A stretch of DNA of 64,000 nt, taken from Croceivirga sp. (lineage in GTDB: Bacteria; Bacteroidota; Bacteroidia; Flavobacteriales; Flavobacteriaceae). Both the position numbers and the translations under genes were made by a program. The stretch spans positions 62,001 to 126,000 of the forward strand of contig JANQQQ010000010.1 of assembly GCA_028284935.1 (NCBI GenBank), read 5' to 3'. Shown in pieces: positions 54,191 to 63,419 of this stretch. The number at the start of each line of letters is the position of its first letter. The stretch's first letter is position 1. A model generated the notes under the pieces. That model searched no databases. It saw only the letters and a list, made by a program, of their open reading frames with translations, and had not been told where the DNA came from.

Positions 54191-55402
54191 TTAAATTGCC
54201 TTTACTGCTTCAGCCGGATTCATTTTCAATGCCCTTCTTGCTGGTACCACAGCCGCAATCAATGCCACAACAAGTGTCATCAAAGTAATGTTCACATACA
54301 GTACAGCGGGTAGTTTTGTATACACTCTTGACGCCATTCCGAAGCTTTCCAATCCTTTGCCCACGGATGAAAGATCAATACCGTGAATTCCAAAATATTC
54401 TATGCCCCAAAGGGATAGGAGAACACCTAGAGGCGCTGCCACCAGTGCCAAAAAAAGGGTCTCCAACATAATCATTGCAAATACTTTACGTCTGTCCATG
54501 CCAACGGAAAGCAGCATGCCCAGTTCCCTTTTTCGCTCCAAAACAGCCATGAGCATCGTGTTGACAATTCCGAAGGTCAATGCCAGTAGAATGATACCCA
54601 TGAAGATGTAGAGAAAGTTGTTCATGGTTTTCTGCGTGTAGCCCAATTCCGGTGAGAGCTCATCCCAAGTCTCTACTAAGTTATTGGTGGAAATTTGGGT
54701 TTTGACGGGTATCGTTTCGTTCACATTGGTGCAGCGAATGGCTATTTCGTGAAATTTGCCACTTAAGTCAATAAGAGGCGCTAAATCATTGTATTTTACA
54801 AATACATTGGCTTCATCAAATGAACTGTTCACTGTTTTGAATATTCCTTCCACCCTAAAACTGGTAGCTATAGTATTGTTACTGGCATCCTGAAAGTTGA
54901 GCACAACTTTGGAGTTTACCTTTGCATTTAATTTGTTGGCCAGTTTTTCGCCAAGAACAATCGGATTTCTTTTCAGCTTATTCAAGTACGTACCCTGCAC
55001 CAGTTTTTTGGAAATATCCGTGACTTCTTTTTCTTCATTTTGAAAAATGCCCATGATTTTTACACCATAGTTGCCATGGGCCGTAGATGCCATTCCCTGC
55101 AAAACCAAGCGTTTTGAATACGCCTGTACATGTTGCATGGTATCTATTTTATTTAGAATTGTTTTGGCGCCGGTAATTGTATCTTTTTTGTCAAAATCTT
55201 CTAAAAACCCAGGATGATGTATTTGAATGTGTGATAGATAGGTATCAATGGAACTTTTCAAACGCTGATCGTTCAATCCTGCCGTCACGGCCATTATAAA
55301 GAGGCCCGCCAAGATCCCTACGACTATGGAAGCGATAACGATACCACTCCGTAGCTTATTTCTCCACACGTTTCTCCAAGCTATTGTTACTAGTGTTTTC
55401 AT
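54191..55402 (-). CDS. FtsX-like ABC permease (LolC/E-like) 2
   Basis: 403 aa. One N-terminal helix (SGIVIASIVVGILAGLFIMAV), a periplasmic MacB_PCD-like domain (about 45-265), and three C-terminal helices (FLYIFMGIILLALTFGIVNTMLMAVLERKRELGMLLSVGM, ETLFLALVAAPLGVLLSL, ITLMTLVVALIAAVVPARRAL). The ERKRELGMLLSVGM loop is the usual contact site for the ATPase in LolC/E-type permeases. Pairs with the permease upstream as a likely heterodimer. Confidence 0.92.
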   Translation of the reverse strand: MKTLVTIAWRNVWRNKLRSGIVIASIVVGILAGLFIMAVTAGLNDQRLKSSIDTYLSHIQIHHPGFLEDFDKKDTITGAKTILNKIDTMQHVQAYSKRLVLQGMASTAHGNYGVKIMGIFQNEEKEVTDISKKLVQGTYLNKLKRNPIVLGEKLANKLNAKVNSKVVLNFQDASNNTIATSFRVEGIFKTVNSSFDEANVFVKYNDLAPLIDLSGKFHEIAIRCTNVNETIPVKTQISTNNLVETWDELSPELGYTQKTMNNFLYIFMGIILLALTFGIVNTMLMAVLERKRELGMLLSVGMDRRKVFAMIMLETLFLALVAAPLGVLLSLWGIEYFGIHGIDLSSVGKGLESFGMASRVYTKLPAVLYVNITLMTLVVALIAAVVPARRALKMNPAEAVKAI

Positions 55403-55415
55403 CTTTTCTGGTGAT

Positions 55416-56627
55416 TTAACCCCTCATGGCCTTTAGGGGATCGAGTTTTTTGATTATTACAATAGGATAGATTGAAACGAGCAGCGCAATGGAAAAAATA
55501 AGTGACGCGTGGACCATTGGAAGATCGGGTTGGATGTAAAAGGGGATTTCAGCGCTGAAACCAAAGGTCTCCATCATATCAGCTTCCGTACCTGGTAACA
55601 CCAAAGGGTCATAGTGTTTCCATAGCATAATGGGATAGGCCAAAAGCACACCTACCAACACTCCCAATAGCGATAAAATGATGGTTTCCAAAAACACCAT
55701 GAGTATCAGTTTGCCTTTTTTCATTCCTATGGAGACGAGCACACCAAATTCATATTTTCGCTCTTGGGTCATCATGAGGACGGTACCAAAAATGCCGAAG
55801 ATGAGAATCATATAAAGAATGGCCACCATCAATAGTCCGCCAACATTGTCGGCCAAAATGGTCTGCTGCAGTTCGGGCATCATTTCCTGCCAGTTCATAA
55901 CTTCATAAGTGTCATCCAACTTACCTGCAATGACCTTTTGTACTGATTTTAAGGGGGCATTGTCCTTTTTATCTATTACAAGACTGGTTGCAATTCCGTC
56001 AGCACTGAAAAGATGCTGGGCACCCTCCAAGGACATTAAGGCCGTCGTTTTATTCAATGCTGGATTTTTAAGATCTATGACACCCGAAACATGAAGCTTG
56101 TCAGCGGCCAACATGCCATGATAGCCTTGTCCCAAGAACACCACCGTATCGTTCACATCCGCTTTGAAAAACGACGCCACTCCTCTTCCTATCATAATGT
56201 CTTTTGGGTTTTTGGGAAGTGTACCATTGACCAGTTTTGCCTCGATGTCTTGAAGTCTTTGCTCTTTTTCAAAATCCAACCCGTTTAATACTATAACTTT
56301 TGTGAGGTCTCCCACGGATAGTAATCCATAGTTTTCCAAGCGTGGCAACAAGGCTTCAACACCCTTGGTGTTCGAAACTTTATTCATCAAACTGTCGGTC
56401 ATGACCACTGCCTTATCAATGGAACGTTTGTCCCAATACCCATTTTCATGTATCTGTATATAGCCCGTATAGGAACCCACCACATTGTCTATCATACTCT
56501 TGTAAGTTCCCAATTGCACGGAACGCATCATTAGGGAAAGGAACACCGCAATTAAAATGGAAGCAGCAGTGATGACACTTCGTTTTTTATTTCGCCAAAT
56601 ATTTCGCCAGGCAATCTTTAGAATCAC
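55416..56627 (-). CDS. FtsX-like ABC permease (LolC/E-like) 1
   Basis: 403 aa with the same four-helix layout as its neighbour: ITAASILIAVFLSLMM, a periplasmic domain, then GLLMVAILYMILIFGIFGTVLMMTQERKYEFGVLVSIGM, ETIILSLLGVLVGVLLAY and LIFSIALLVSIYPIVII. Equal length but clear divergence from the second permease suggests an old duplication and a heterodimeric pair. Start is a GTG at 56627, 18 bases after the LolA-like gene, chosen because KIAWRNIWRNKKRS is the usual N-terminus. Confidence 0.92.
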   Translation of the reverse strand: MILKIAWRNIWRNKKRSVITAASILIAVFLSLMMRSVQLGTYKSMIDNVVGSYTGYIQIHENGYWDKRSIDKAVVMTDSLMNKVSNTKGVEALLPRLENYGLLSVGDLTKVIVLNGLDFEKEQRLQDIEAKLVNGTLPKNPKDIMIGRGVASFFKADVNDTVVFLGQGYHGMLAADKLHVSGVIDLKNPALNKTTALMSLEGAQHLFSADGIATSLVIDKKDNAPLKSVQKVIAGKLDDTYEVMNWQEMMPELQQTILADNVGGLLMVAILYMILIFGIFGTVLMMTQERKYEFGVLVSIGMKKGKLILMVFLETIILSLLGVLVGVLLAYPIMLWKHYDPLVLPGTEADMMETFGFSAEIPFYIQPDLPMVHASLIFSIALLVSIYPIVIIKKLDPLKAMRG

Positions 56628-56645
56628 TGTTTTACCGTTTTGGGA

Positions 56646-57386
56646 TTAATGGATGCGCTTCATATAATTGGTAGTGAAGTATTCATCTGGGATGTCCATA
56701 TCAAACTTCCATTGGTTGTACGTGATTATGGTGGACTGCCCTGGTTTGTCTACAGGTGTGACCGTTAATTTTGAGGGGAGTAGCTTACCATTAAAGTCCT
56801 TCACCTCCGATCCAATCATCTGATTCACTAAAAACAGATCTTCATCGTAATAATCCGTCTGCATTTGCATGTATTCCTTTTTGTCAATCCAAATGACGAT
56901 TTTTCCCCACACAACCGCTGCGTTGGGCTTTGGCGTCAGTTCGATCTTCCAGCAGGGGTAACCCTCTCTCTCTTCTTCCCCAATGATTTCTTTTGTATAA
57001 TCCACTACCAAAGAAGATTGTTTGATTAAATCATCATTGGTTAGGTCGGTACCCATCCAATTTTGTAGCATCATGGAGGGGGGAAACTTTATGGTTCTTT
57101 CCAAGGTGAGAAGGTAATTCCAAACCTCCTTTTCGCGCATTAGAAATACGGTACCTTTTTCTTTGGCAGGACTTGTTATAACGGAAACGGAGTAGTCCGA
57201 ACCCCTGGTCCATCCCCTCATTTTCATTTCTTTGGACCATTTTGGCCGAATGATATCAATGGTCAGTTCTGTATAAGAGGAGTTGCCCCGTAATTTGTCA
57301 TCCGATTTTTTGACAATTTCATCAGCGGTTTGACCGAATGAAAAGGATGTTATTGCCAAGAATAAGGTGTATATTTTTGTTCGCAT
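56646..57386 (-). CDS. LolA-like outer-membrane lipoprotein-sorting protein
   Basis: 246 aa. Short signal (KIYTLFLAITSFSFGQ) followed by the LolA-like fold of the lipoprotein-sorting protein family (PF17131 type): DEIVKKSDDKLRGNSSYTELTIDIIRP, MRGWTRGSDYSVSVITSPAKEKGTVFL, KFPPSMMLQNWMGTDLTNDD and IVIWIDKKEYMQMQTDYYDE. Members are periplasmic carriers of lipids or lipoproteins and usually travel with RND or FtsX-type transporters and a barrel protein, which is what is found here. Second gene of the TetR operon, starting four bases after the TetR stop. Confidence 0.9.
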   Translation of the reverse strand: MRTKIYTLFLAITSFSFGQTADEIVKKSDDKLRGNSSYTELTIDIIRPKWSKEMKMRGWTRGSDYSVSVITSPAKEKGTVFLMREKEVWNYLLTLERTIKFPPSMMLQNWMGTDLTNDDLIKQSSLVVDYTKEIIGEEEREGYPCWKIELTPKPNAAVVWGKIVIWIDKKEYMQMQTDYYDEDLFLVNQMIGSEVKDFNGKLLPSKLTVTPVDKPGQSTIITYNQWKFDMDIPDEYFTTNYMKRIH

Positions 57387-57390
57387 TGTT

Positions 57391-57984
57391 CTATTTTTTT
57401 TGGTTCATATAACCGTTGATAATGTTTTCTTTGATTTTGCGCAGGGGATAGCTTTCACCAAAAACCATATATTGTATGCCTATTCCATCAATCAATGCTC
57501 CAAGTTTGAACGCCTCGTTTTCGGGGTCGGGATGACCCATGCTGACAAAAAGCTCCTGCAGTTGTAAAGTGAGGTCTTTATATACCTTGGAAATTGTTGT
57601 ATGTACTGACGGAATAGATCCTACGTGGATGGCCAAGGATACGATAAGACTCCACAACTCCTTTTTTTCTTCAAGTACGGTAAAGAAGCCTTCAATAATC
57701 TCTTTGATGATTTCCTTGGGAGTTAGCTCCTTTAATTGATCTTCGGTCAAGTTGAGTTCCGTGGCCTCTTTTAAAGCAAAATCAATAGCCGCGTTCAACA
57801 GTTGTTCCTTGTTTTCGAAATAACTGTATAGAAGTCCTTTGGACATCTTTACTTCCTTGGCAATATCACTGATTGAGGTATTGAAATACCCTCTTGTTGC
57901 AAATAAAAAAAGGGCATCAGAAACAATTTGTTCCCTCTTTGCCGTTCTGTGTTCGGCTAATTGTTTTTCTGTTCTAGGACTCAT
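57391..57984 (-). CDS. TetR/AcrR family transcriptional regulator
   Basis: 197 aa. N-terminal TetR helix-turn-helix (IVSDALFLFATRGYFNTSISDIAKEVKMSKGLLYSYFENKEQLL, about 20-62) and a helical ligand-binding part. First gene of the operon, so it probably represses its own transcript and the transport genes. A candidate operator lies 10 bases before its ATG. The inducer is unknown; such TetR proteins often respond to hydrophobic compounds or lipids. Confidence 0.94.
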   Translation of the reverse strand: MSPRTEKQLAEHRTAKREQIVSDALFLFATRGYFNTSISDIAKEVKMSKGLLYSYFENKEQLLNAAIDFALKEATELNLTEDQLKELTPKEIIKEIIEGFFTVLEEKKELWSLIVSLAIHVGSIPSVHTTISKVYKDLTLQLQELFVSMGHPDPENEAFKLGALIDGIGIQYMVFGESYPLRKIKENIINGYMNQKK

Positions 57985-57993
57985 TTTTTAAAA

Positions 57994-58009
57994 TTGAACG
58001 ATTGGTCAA
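57994..58009. promoter_or_regulatory. Candidate TetR operator overlapping a -7 box
   Basis: TTGAACGATTGGTCAA is a 16-base imperfect palindrome (12 of 16 positions symmetric) of the form common for TetR repressors. A perfect minus-strand -7 box, TAATTTTG, at 58014-58007 shares its last three bases. No good -33 TTG is visible. Confidence 0.5.
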
Positions 58010-58114
58010 AATTAAAAAATAGTTTTTTGAAAAAAAGGTTTTTTGAATAATTTAACACAGAAACTTAAGAACGAAATTTTTGGTATTCTGCAAATAATAT
58101 GATGCCCCTCCGAC

Positions 58115-59299
58115 TTAGAACGCCTCTGAAAGATTAAAGGAAAAGGTGGTCTGTCTACCATTGACCCCATTGGCATTCTTCCGTAGGCCGTACCCATAAT
58201 CAATTCTTAGGTTCATACGGTTCTTCTTGTTGAACAAAATTCTTAGACCTCCTCCAATGGCAATGTTTGTGTTGGATAATTTGTAGGAACCGGTCTCACC
58301 ATACACTTGTTGGCCATTTACAAAGAATACCGCCCCTAGACCTTTCCAAAAATGAAATCTTGGATAGTCCAAATTGTTATCGACCCAGAACGGTAAACGA
58401 TACTCCATATCAATCTGTTGGGAATGTCTGTCCTGAAACGTTCCCAGGAAATAACCCCTTGCATTGGGTCGGGAAAGACCGTACAATGGGATGCTCCCGG
58501 TACTGCCAAAAGGGTGTTTCCAATCTTGAATGAAACGAAACGCCAGTGTGTGATTTTTAAATGGGGTCATGTATTTAGTGAATTCAACCCTTGACGCACT
58601 GTAATCAAAATCACTTCCAAAGATTTTGGAGTTGACCAAAAACGACGCTTGCAAAAAATGGCCCGTCCTGGAATTGATCACGTGGTCCCGGGTGTCAGAA
58701 GTAAACGTAAGCCCTATACCCACTCGCATTCCTTCAGTTCGGTTTTGCAGACGATCCAATTTTTCGGTACTTTGGATGATTTGAAAGGAATTTGGCACGG
58801 TATCATATCGTGCCACATTTTCAACATTCACTGAAGGGCCCAAAAACAGTGTTCTTCCTATTGTTTTTTGGTAGCGGGCTTGAAATCCTATTCGTTCTAC
58901 ATCAATATCGAGATAGTTAAGAATTTCGTTGGAGCCATCTTTGATCACCAAAAGATTGGGAGTGTTACCCAGACCATAATTTCTGTCAGGGGCATCAAAA
59001 TAGTAGAGCCAACCATCAAAGCGGTCACTATTGGAAAAAAAGAACTGATAACTGAATTCAAGAAACAATTGGTTGCGCGTAGTATACACGGCTGACATAT
59101 TCAAGAGTGAAATGGGAATATCTTTATTCCCTTTGCTGAAGTCAAAATATCGTACACCTAGTGCCCCAAGGTTCAGGGCGGATTCGGCGGAATACGTAAT
59201 AATGGGAAGGAAATCGTACCTCCTTAAGTCATTCGAATCCTGGGGGTACAAGTTTTGCAATAAAAAAGTGGCAATTATCATTGCGATGGATGATTTCAT
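58115..59299 (-). CDS. BamA/TamA-like outer-membrane barrel without POTRA domains
   Basis: 394 aa. Signal peptide (SIAMIIATFLLQNLYPQ), then a C-terminal BamA/TamA (surface antigen D15) barrel region: SAESALNLGALGVRYF, SYQFFFSNSDRFDGWLYYF, GIGLTFTSDTRDHVINSRTGHFLQASF and the final FSFNLSEAF with terminal Phe. No POTRA repeats are present, so it is a short patatin-/hypothetical-type barrel rather than an assembly factor. ATG at 59299 starts the signal peptide; an upstream TTG-type reading is unneeded. Confidence 0.9.
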   Translation of the reverse strand: MKSSIAMIIATFLLQNLYPQDSNDLRRYDFLPIITYSAESALNLGALGVRYFDFSKGNKDIPISLLNMSAVYTTRNQLFLEFSYQFFFSNSDRFDGWLYYFDAPDRNYGLGNTPNLLVIKDGSNEILNYLDIDVERIGFQARYQKTIGRTLFLGPSVNVENVARYDTVPNSFQIIQSTEKLDRLQNRTEGMRVGIGLTFTSDTRDHVINSRTGHFLQASFLVNSKIFGSDFDYSASRVEFTKYMTPFKNHTLAFRFIQDWKHPFGSTGSIPLYGLSRPNARGYFLGTFQDRHSQQIDMEYRLPFWVDNNLDYPRFHFWKGLGAVFFVNGQQVYGETGSYKLSNTNIAIGGGLRILFNKKNRMNLRIDYGYGLRKNANGVNGRQTTFSFNLSEAF

Positions 59300-59370
59300 G
59301 ATGTCTTGAATTTGATTGATGATAAATGATGGTACAAGCAATTAAACTTTGCATGACCTTCTTGAATATT

Positions 59371-60132
59371 TTATTTTGATAATAGGTTTTTCCATTTAGT
59401 CATGTGAATGAATCCCAATGCGGCGAGCATCACTACTGAAAGAGCCATACTGAAATAAAACGGATCATAATGGGAACCCATCATAGGGAAAACAAAGACC
59501 GATAGGTTGATTTGCATATGGAACAGTATAATCATCAAAACGTTGCGTCCATATTTTAGAAATAACCAAACCATTGCGATCCTCTTAAGTACGGAAGCGG
59601 CATATTGCCAGATAATCCAATAGCTTTCTTTGCCCATCTGGACATATGGGATGATATGCCAAATGGCCCAAACTGTACCAATAATGATGCCTGTGTATAG
59701 CGTGCCATGACTTTTTAAAAGTTTATTGGTTGCATAACCAGTCCATCCAATCTCTTCCAGCACGGCTCCAAAAAAAAAGAGTACTACTAAAACCCCGGTA
59801 TCCAAAAGTGAGATATGAACTGTTGGCAGGTCAACACCGGAATACTGCATAATGAAAAATGTCAAGGTCAAGACGATTGGCATTGTTGAAAGGGCCAACA
59901 AATATCCTACTGGATTCCCAGACTTCAATTGAAAGCAATTTCGGGCGACTAGTTTTAATTCCCTGTATGAAAGGTGTATTGCCAAGGCTAACAGGGGGCA
60001 CACAACCATTAGAGCACTGATCGGTAATCCAACCGGAAACCAACCTTTGCCAAATTTTCCGATGGCGTAGAAGGGTAGGGAGAGGACCATAATCCAAAGG
60101 AAATAGTTGACCGTTTTTCTTAATCCTGCCAT
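59371..60132 (-). CDS. CPBP family intramembrane metalloprotease
   Basis: 253 aa, about seven helices. The Abi/CPBP motif EEIGWTGY (Glu126, Glu127) and the HIIPY-type second motif with its His (about 158) are present; the third motif lies in the C-terminal helices. Proteases of this family (Rce1-like) cut within the membrane or give self-immunity. Neighbours do not reveal its substrate. ATG at 60132. Confidence 0.9.
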   Translation of the reverse strand: MAGLRKTVNYFLWIMVLSLPFYAIGKFGKGWFPVGLPISALMVVCPLLALAIHLSYRELKLVARNCFQLKSGNPVGYLLALSTMPIVLTLTFFIMQYSGVDLPTVHISLLDTGVLVVLFFFGAVLEEIGWTGYATNKLLKSHGTLYTGIIIGTVWAIWHIIPYVQMGKESYWIIWQYAASVLKRIAMVWLFLKYGRNVLMIILFHMQINLSVFVFPMMGSHYDPFYFSMALSVVMLAALGFIHMTKWKNLLSK

Positions 60133-60274
60133 TTTTTGATGATTACATGCAAAATTGATGGGTTGAAATGAAATGGGGAAAGAAGAGTTGTTTCGGTTAC
60201 AGTATTCAGGACAAGTGGGAATTTTTCCTCAAAACGGTCTTTGGCATATAAGGCTCATCCAGCACGGTTCCCCC

Positions 60275-61120
60275 TTATCTTGTTCCAATAAATCTTTCCA
60301 CTTTTGAAATTGTTTTTTTTGAATCGTTCCCAATCCAAAAAAGATGGCCCCATTCATTCCGTAGGATTTCGAGCATTGAGTTTTCAATCATTCTATGGGC
60401 ATGTCGGGCATGCGCTATGGAGACAGTATTGTCATTTTCACTATGAATGATCAGTGTGGGACATTTCACTTTTGCAATCAGATCATTAGGTATGATTTGG
60501 TCGATATCATTCAAAAAGCCATACCCGGAATTATAGTGGTTCATTGCAGCAATCAGTTCATGCACATCGCTATTTCTTAATTGGTACGTTGAATGTTTGG
60601 AAAACTGCTTAAAGAAATTCTTGGCAACTATTTTGGGAAAAGCCCTGGAAAGCCACTTTACCATACCCCAAGTGAATTTTTCAATTTTTGGGTTGAACAG
60701 TACTTGTGCCGTTTTATAGGTTTTCTCATTTTTATTGAGCCATTTCTTGGTAACTGCAGAGGCTAGGACCAATTTGCTTACCCGATTGGGATATTGGGCT
60801 GCTAATGCGATTGCTGTTGGGCCTCCTGCTGAAATGCCGTAAACGACGAATTGATCCACCTGCAATACGTCCAATAATGCCCTGATCAAATGAGCGGATT
60901 TTTGTGGAGTGCGTAGCGTATGGAAATCTGTTTTTCCGTAACCTGGGCGTGAAGGGGTAATCAATTGAAATTCCTCTGGGTCGAGTCCCTTATGACTAAG
61001 GCTTTCTTTGCAGTTAGAATGCCCCCCATGCAAGAAAACCACAGGAATTCCGGTTCCAATTGAAGTGTATTCAATGGTGCCCAGTTCCGTATGTACTAAA
61101 TGACGATCCACTATTTCCAA
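60275..61120 (-). CDS. Alpha/beta hydrolase
   Basis: 281 aa. Oxyanion HGG in VVFLHGGHSNCKES, nucleophile Ser97 in YGISAGGPT, acid in IIHSENDNTV and His in RNEWGHLFW: a complete triad. It has no signal peptide. Start is a TTG at 61120, since no ATG lies in frame before the conserved ELGTIEY stretch; a GTG nine bases on is an option. It lies downstream of the molybdoenzyme genes with a 73-base gap, possibly in their transcript. Confidence 0.88.
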   Translation of the reverse strand: MEIVDRHLVHTELGTIEYTSIGTGIPVVFLHGGHSNCKESLSHKGLDPEEFQLITPSRPGYGKTDFHTLRTPQKSAHLIRALLDVLQVDQFVVYGISAGGPTAIALAAQYPNRVSKLVLASAVTKKWLNKNEKTYKTAQVLFNPKIEKFTWGMVKWLSRAFPKIVAKNFFKQFSKHSTYQLRNSDVHELIAAMNHYNSGYGFLNDIDQIIPNDLIAKVKCPTLIIHSENDNTVSIAHARHAHRMIENSMLEILRNEWGHLFWIGNDSKKTISKVERFIGTR

Positions 61121-61193
61121 GAAACCTTGTTGGTCCTTATTCTCATGTGATGGGAAGTGAAAAATGAATCTTTCAAAATCACGATGTACTCCA

Positions 61194-63419
61194 TTAACCG
61201 TTTTCCCTGAGTTTTAGTTCTTTATCAATCGGTAATTTTCGTATTCTCTTCCCAGTAGCCGCATAAATAGCATTGCAGACCGAGGCATAGGTTACGGGGC
61301 CTGCAATCTCGCCAACGCCCCACGGTTTTGGTTCGTCATTTTCACAAATATGAACTTCAATTTCAGGAATTTCATTGATACGCAACACCTTATTGTCATG
61401 AAAATTACTGCGTTGTACACTACCATCCTTATAGTCCGTTCCACCATAAAAGATGGCTGAGATAGCCCAAATAATTCCCCCTTCCATTTGTTGTATTACC
61501 AAATCAGGATTTACTACAAGGCCACAGTCAATGGCAAGGGTCACTTTGTCCACTGATATGGTTCCGTCTTTAATGGATACGTCCGTCACTGCGGCACCAT
61601 AGCCATTCCCGTGCATATAGGGGTATGCCGCTATACCTTTTCCTGAACCGGAGGACAGTTCCACGCCCCAATTTGCCTTTCTTGCAGCCAACAGCAAAGC
61701 TCCCCTTAATCTTCCCAGGTTGCATTTAAATCTATGGTTGACCGTTAACATCTTGTTGGCCGGCAACATACTCAATCGAAACTCCAAAGGATCACGATTC
61801 AATGCCAAGGCCACCTCATCAATAAAACATTCCGTGGAAAATCCCTCAGCATTGGCCATCACGGAACGCCAGGCACCCATTTGGGTGAAGCCCTTAACCT
61901 TGATTTCGTTCGCCGAGCGGTTGGGCACATCATAATACAGCCAAGCACTGAGTCCTCCCCAATTGTCCATCACATTTTTGAGGTTCCAGCCTATAATTCT
62001 GCCTTCTTTTATCTGAATAGTGTGTTTGTTGAGCTCGAAAGGGTTCAGGTAGTCGAATTTAATATCGTCTTCTCGGGAATAGCACATCTTAACGAGGTCT
62101 CCTCCGGCAGCCTCGGAAACCATCAAGGCCTCTAAGGCATAGGCGGAGGAATATCTTAATCCGAATCCACCGCCACTTGGGTGACAATGGACCTTTACGT
62201 TTTCTTTCGGGATTCCAAAATGTTTTTCGACATTCCCGATGACTTTATCCGAAGATTGCGTTCCTACCCAGATTTCACAGGAATCAACATGGTACTGTGC
62301 CGTTGCATTTAAGGGTTCCATACAGGCGTGGTGCTGGTAGGGAAATTCATAGGTGTGGGAAATCGTGTCATCGTAGTCCGTAACTTCATGCACCACCTCA
62401 TCTACCAAGATTTGCCTACCTTCTTCCTTCTCGAGCAATTGGTAGCATTCTTTTTCAAAACGTTCAGGGTTGATGTTTTTCTTTTCCCCAAGATCCCACT
62501 CTGCCACTAGTGCTTCTTTTCCTTTAAATGCGGCCCAAGTTGAGTTGGCGATAACGGCTATTCCATCCCTTACATGGGTGGCTTCGTCAATAACTACCCC
62601 TTTTATTGGAACTACCTTTTCGACTCCTCGGATATTGATGGCTGCAGAATCATCATAGTTTTTAAGAGATCCCATAAAAACGGGACATCGGGCAATAGCG
62701 GCATATTTCAATCCAGGAATCTTGAGGTCAATGCTATAGGGATGTTTCCCCAGAACGATGTCGGGTATGATCTTGCTTTTAAGACGGTTTCCTATGAGGT
62801 TAAACTTGGAACGGTATTTAAGGGGAACCTTGTCGAAGAGCTCGCGATAGTTTTCCGGTACTACCACCTTTTCCGCCAACTGCCCGTATCCCAATGTTTT
62901 TTTAGTACCTAAGAGTTGTACAACGCTTTTCTGTGCCAGACATTGATCAACATATACCGACCATTCTTTTGCCGCAGTGGCCATCAACAGACTTTTGGCA
63001 AATGCTCCGGCCTTTCTCATCAAATCCCAGTGACTGAGGATACTGGTACTGCCCCCGGTAATATTGGCCACATCCTTAATCGGCTCGGCATACCTAATAT
63101 TAATTTTGGACCAGTCCGCTTCCAGTTCTTCTGCAATAATGGCAGACAGACCAGTACTTACCCCTTGGCCCATTTCGTACTTGGTTAGGGCAACAAAAAT
63201 ACTTCCATCTGACCGAATCTGTAAAAAATCCGTAATCGAAGTAGCTCCGTCCTGATGGAATACATTTTCGGACAGTGGGAGTGGATCTTTGAATTTGGGA
63301 TTCACAATGACCTCTCCCACACAGCTTTCCAAAAGATGTAGACCAATGATAAGTCCTCCACCCGCAATTGAGGTGTTACGGATGAACTCCCTCCGCGAAA
63401 CCATACTTTTTTGCTTCAT
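61194..63419 (-). CDS. Molybdopterin-binding subunit, isoquinoline 1-oxidoreductase/aldehyde oxidase type
   Basis: 741 aa, the large subunit of a xanthine dehydrogenase-family enzyme. It begins with a twin-arginine signal (SRREFIRNTSIAGGG), so the folded enzyme is exported to the periplasm. Mo-cofactor contacts PSGGGFGLRY and QMGAWRSV and the C-terminal catalytic Glu in GVGEIAGP are present. FAD-binding subunit genes are absent, as in IorAB-type enzymes, which pass electrons to a membrane carrier or cytochrome. The substrate (aldehyde or N-heterocycle) cannot be told. The ATG overlaps the stop of the 2Fe-2S gene by four bases. Confidence 0.92.
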   Translation of the reverse strand: MKQKSMVSRREFIRNTSIAGGGLIIGLHLLESCVGEVIVNPKFKDPLPLSENVFHQDGATSITDFLQIRSDGSIFVALTKYEMGQGVSTGLSAIIAEELEADWSKINIRYAEPIKDVANITGGSTSILSHWDLMRKAGAFAKSLLMATAAKEWSVYVDQCLAQKSVVQLLGTKKTLGYGQLAEKVVVPENYRELFDKVPLKYRSKFNLIGNRLKSKIIPDIVLGKHPYSIDLKIPGLKYAAIARCPVFMGSLKNYDDSAAINIRGVEKVVPIKGVVIDEATHVRDGIAVIANSTWAAFKGKEALVAEWDLGEKKNINPERFEKECYQLLEKEEGRQILVDEVVHEVTDYDDTISHTYEFPYQHHACMEPLNATAQYHVDSCEIWVGTQSSDKVIGNVEKHFGIPKENVKVHCHPSGGGFGLRYSSAYALEALMVSEAAGGDLVKMCYSREDDIKFDYLNPFELNKHTIQIKEGRIIGWNLKNVMDNWGGLSAWLYYDVPNRSANEIKVKGFTQMGAWRSVMANAEGFSTECFIDEVALALNRDPLEFRLSMLPANKMLTVNHRFKCNLGRLRGALLLAARKANWGVELSSGSGKGIAAYPYMHGNGYGAAVTDVSIKDGTISVDKVTLAIDCGLVVNPDLVIQQMEGGIIWAISAIFYGGTDYKDGSVQRSNFHDNKVLRINEIPEIEVHICENDEPKPWGVGEIAGPVTYASVCNAIYAATGKRIRKLPIDKELKLRENG

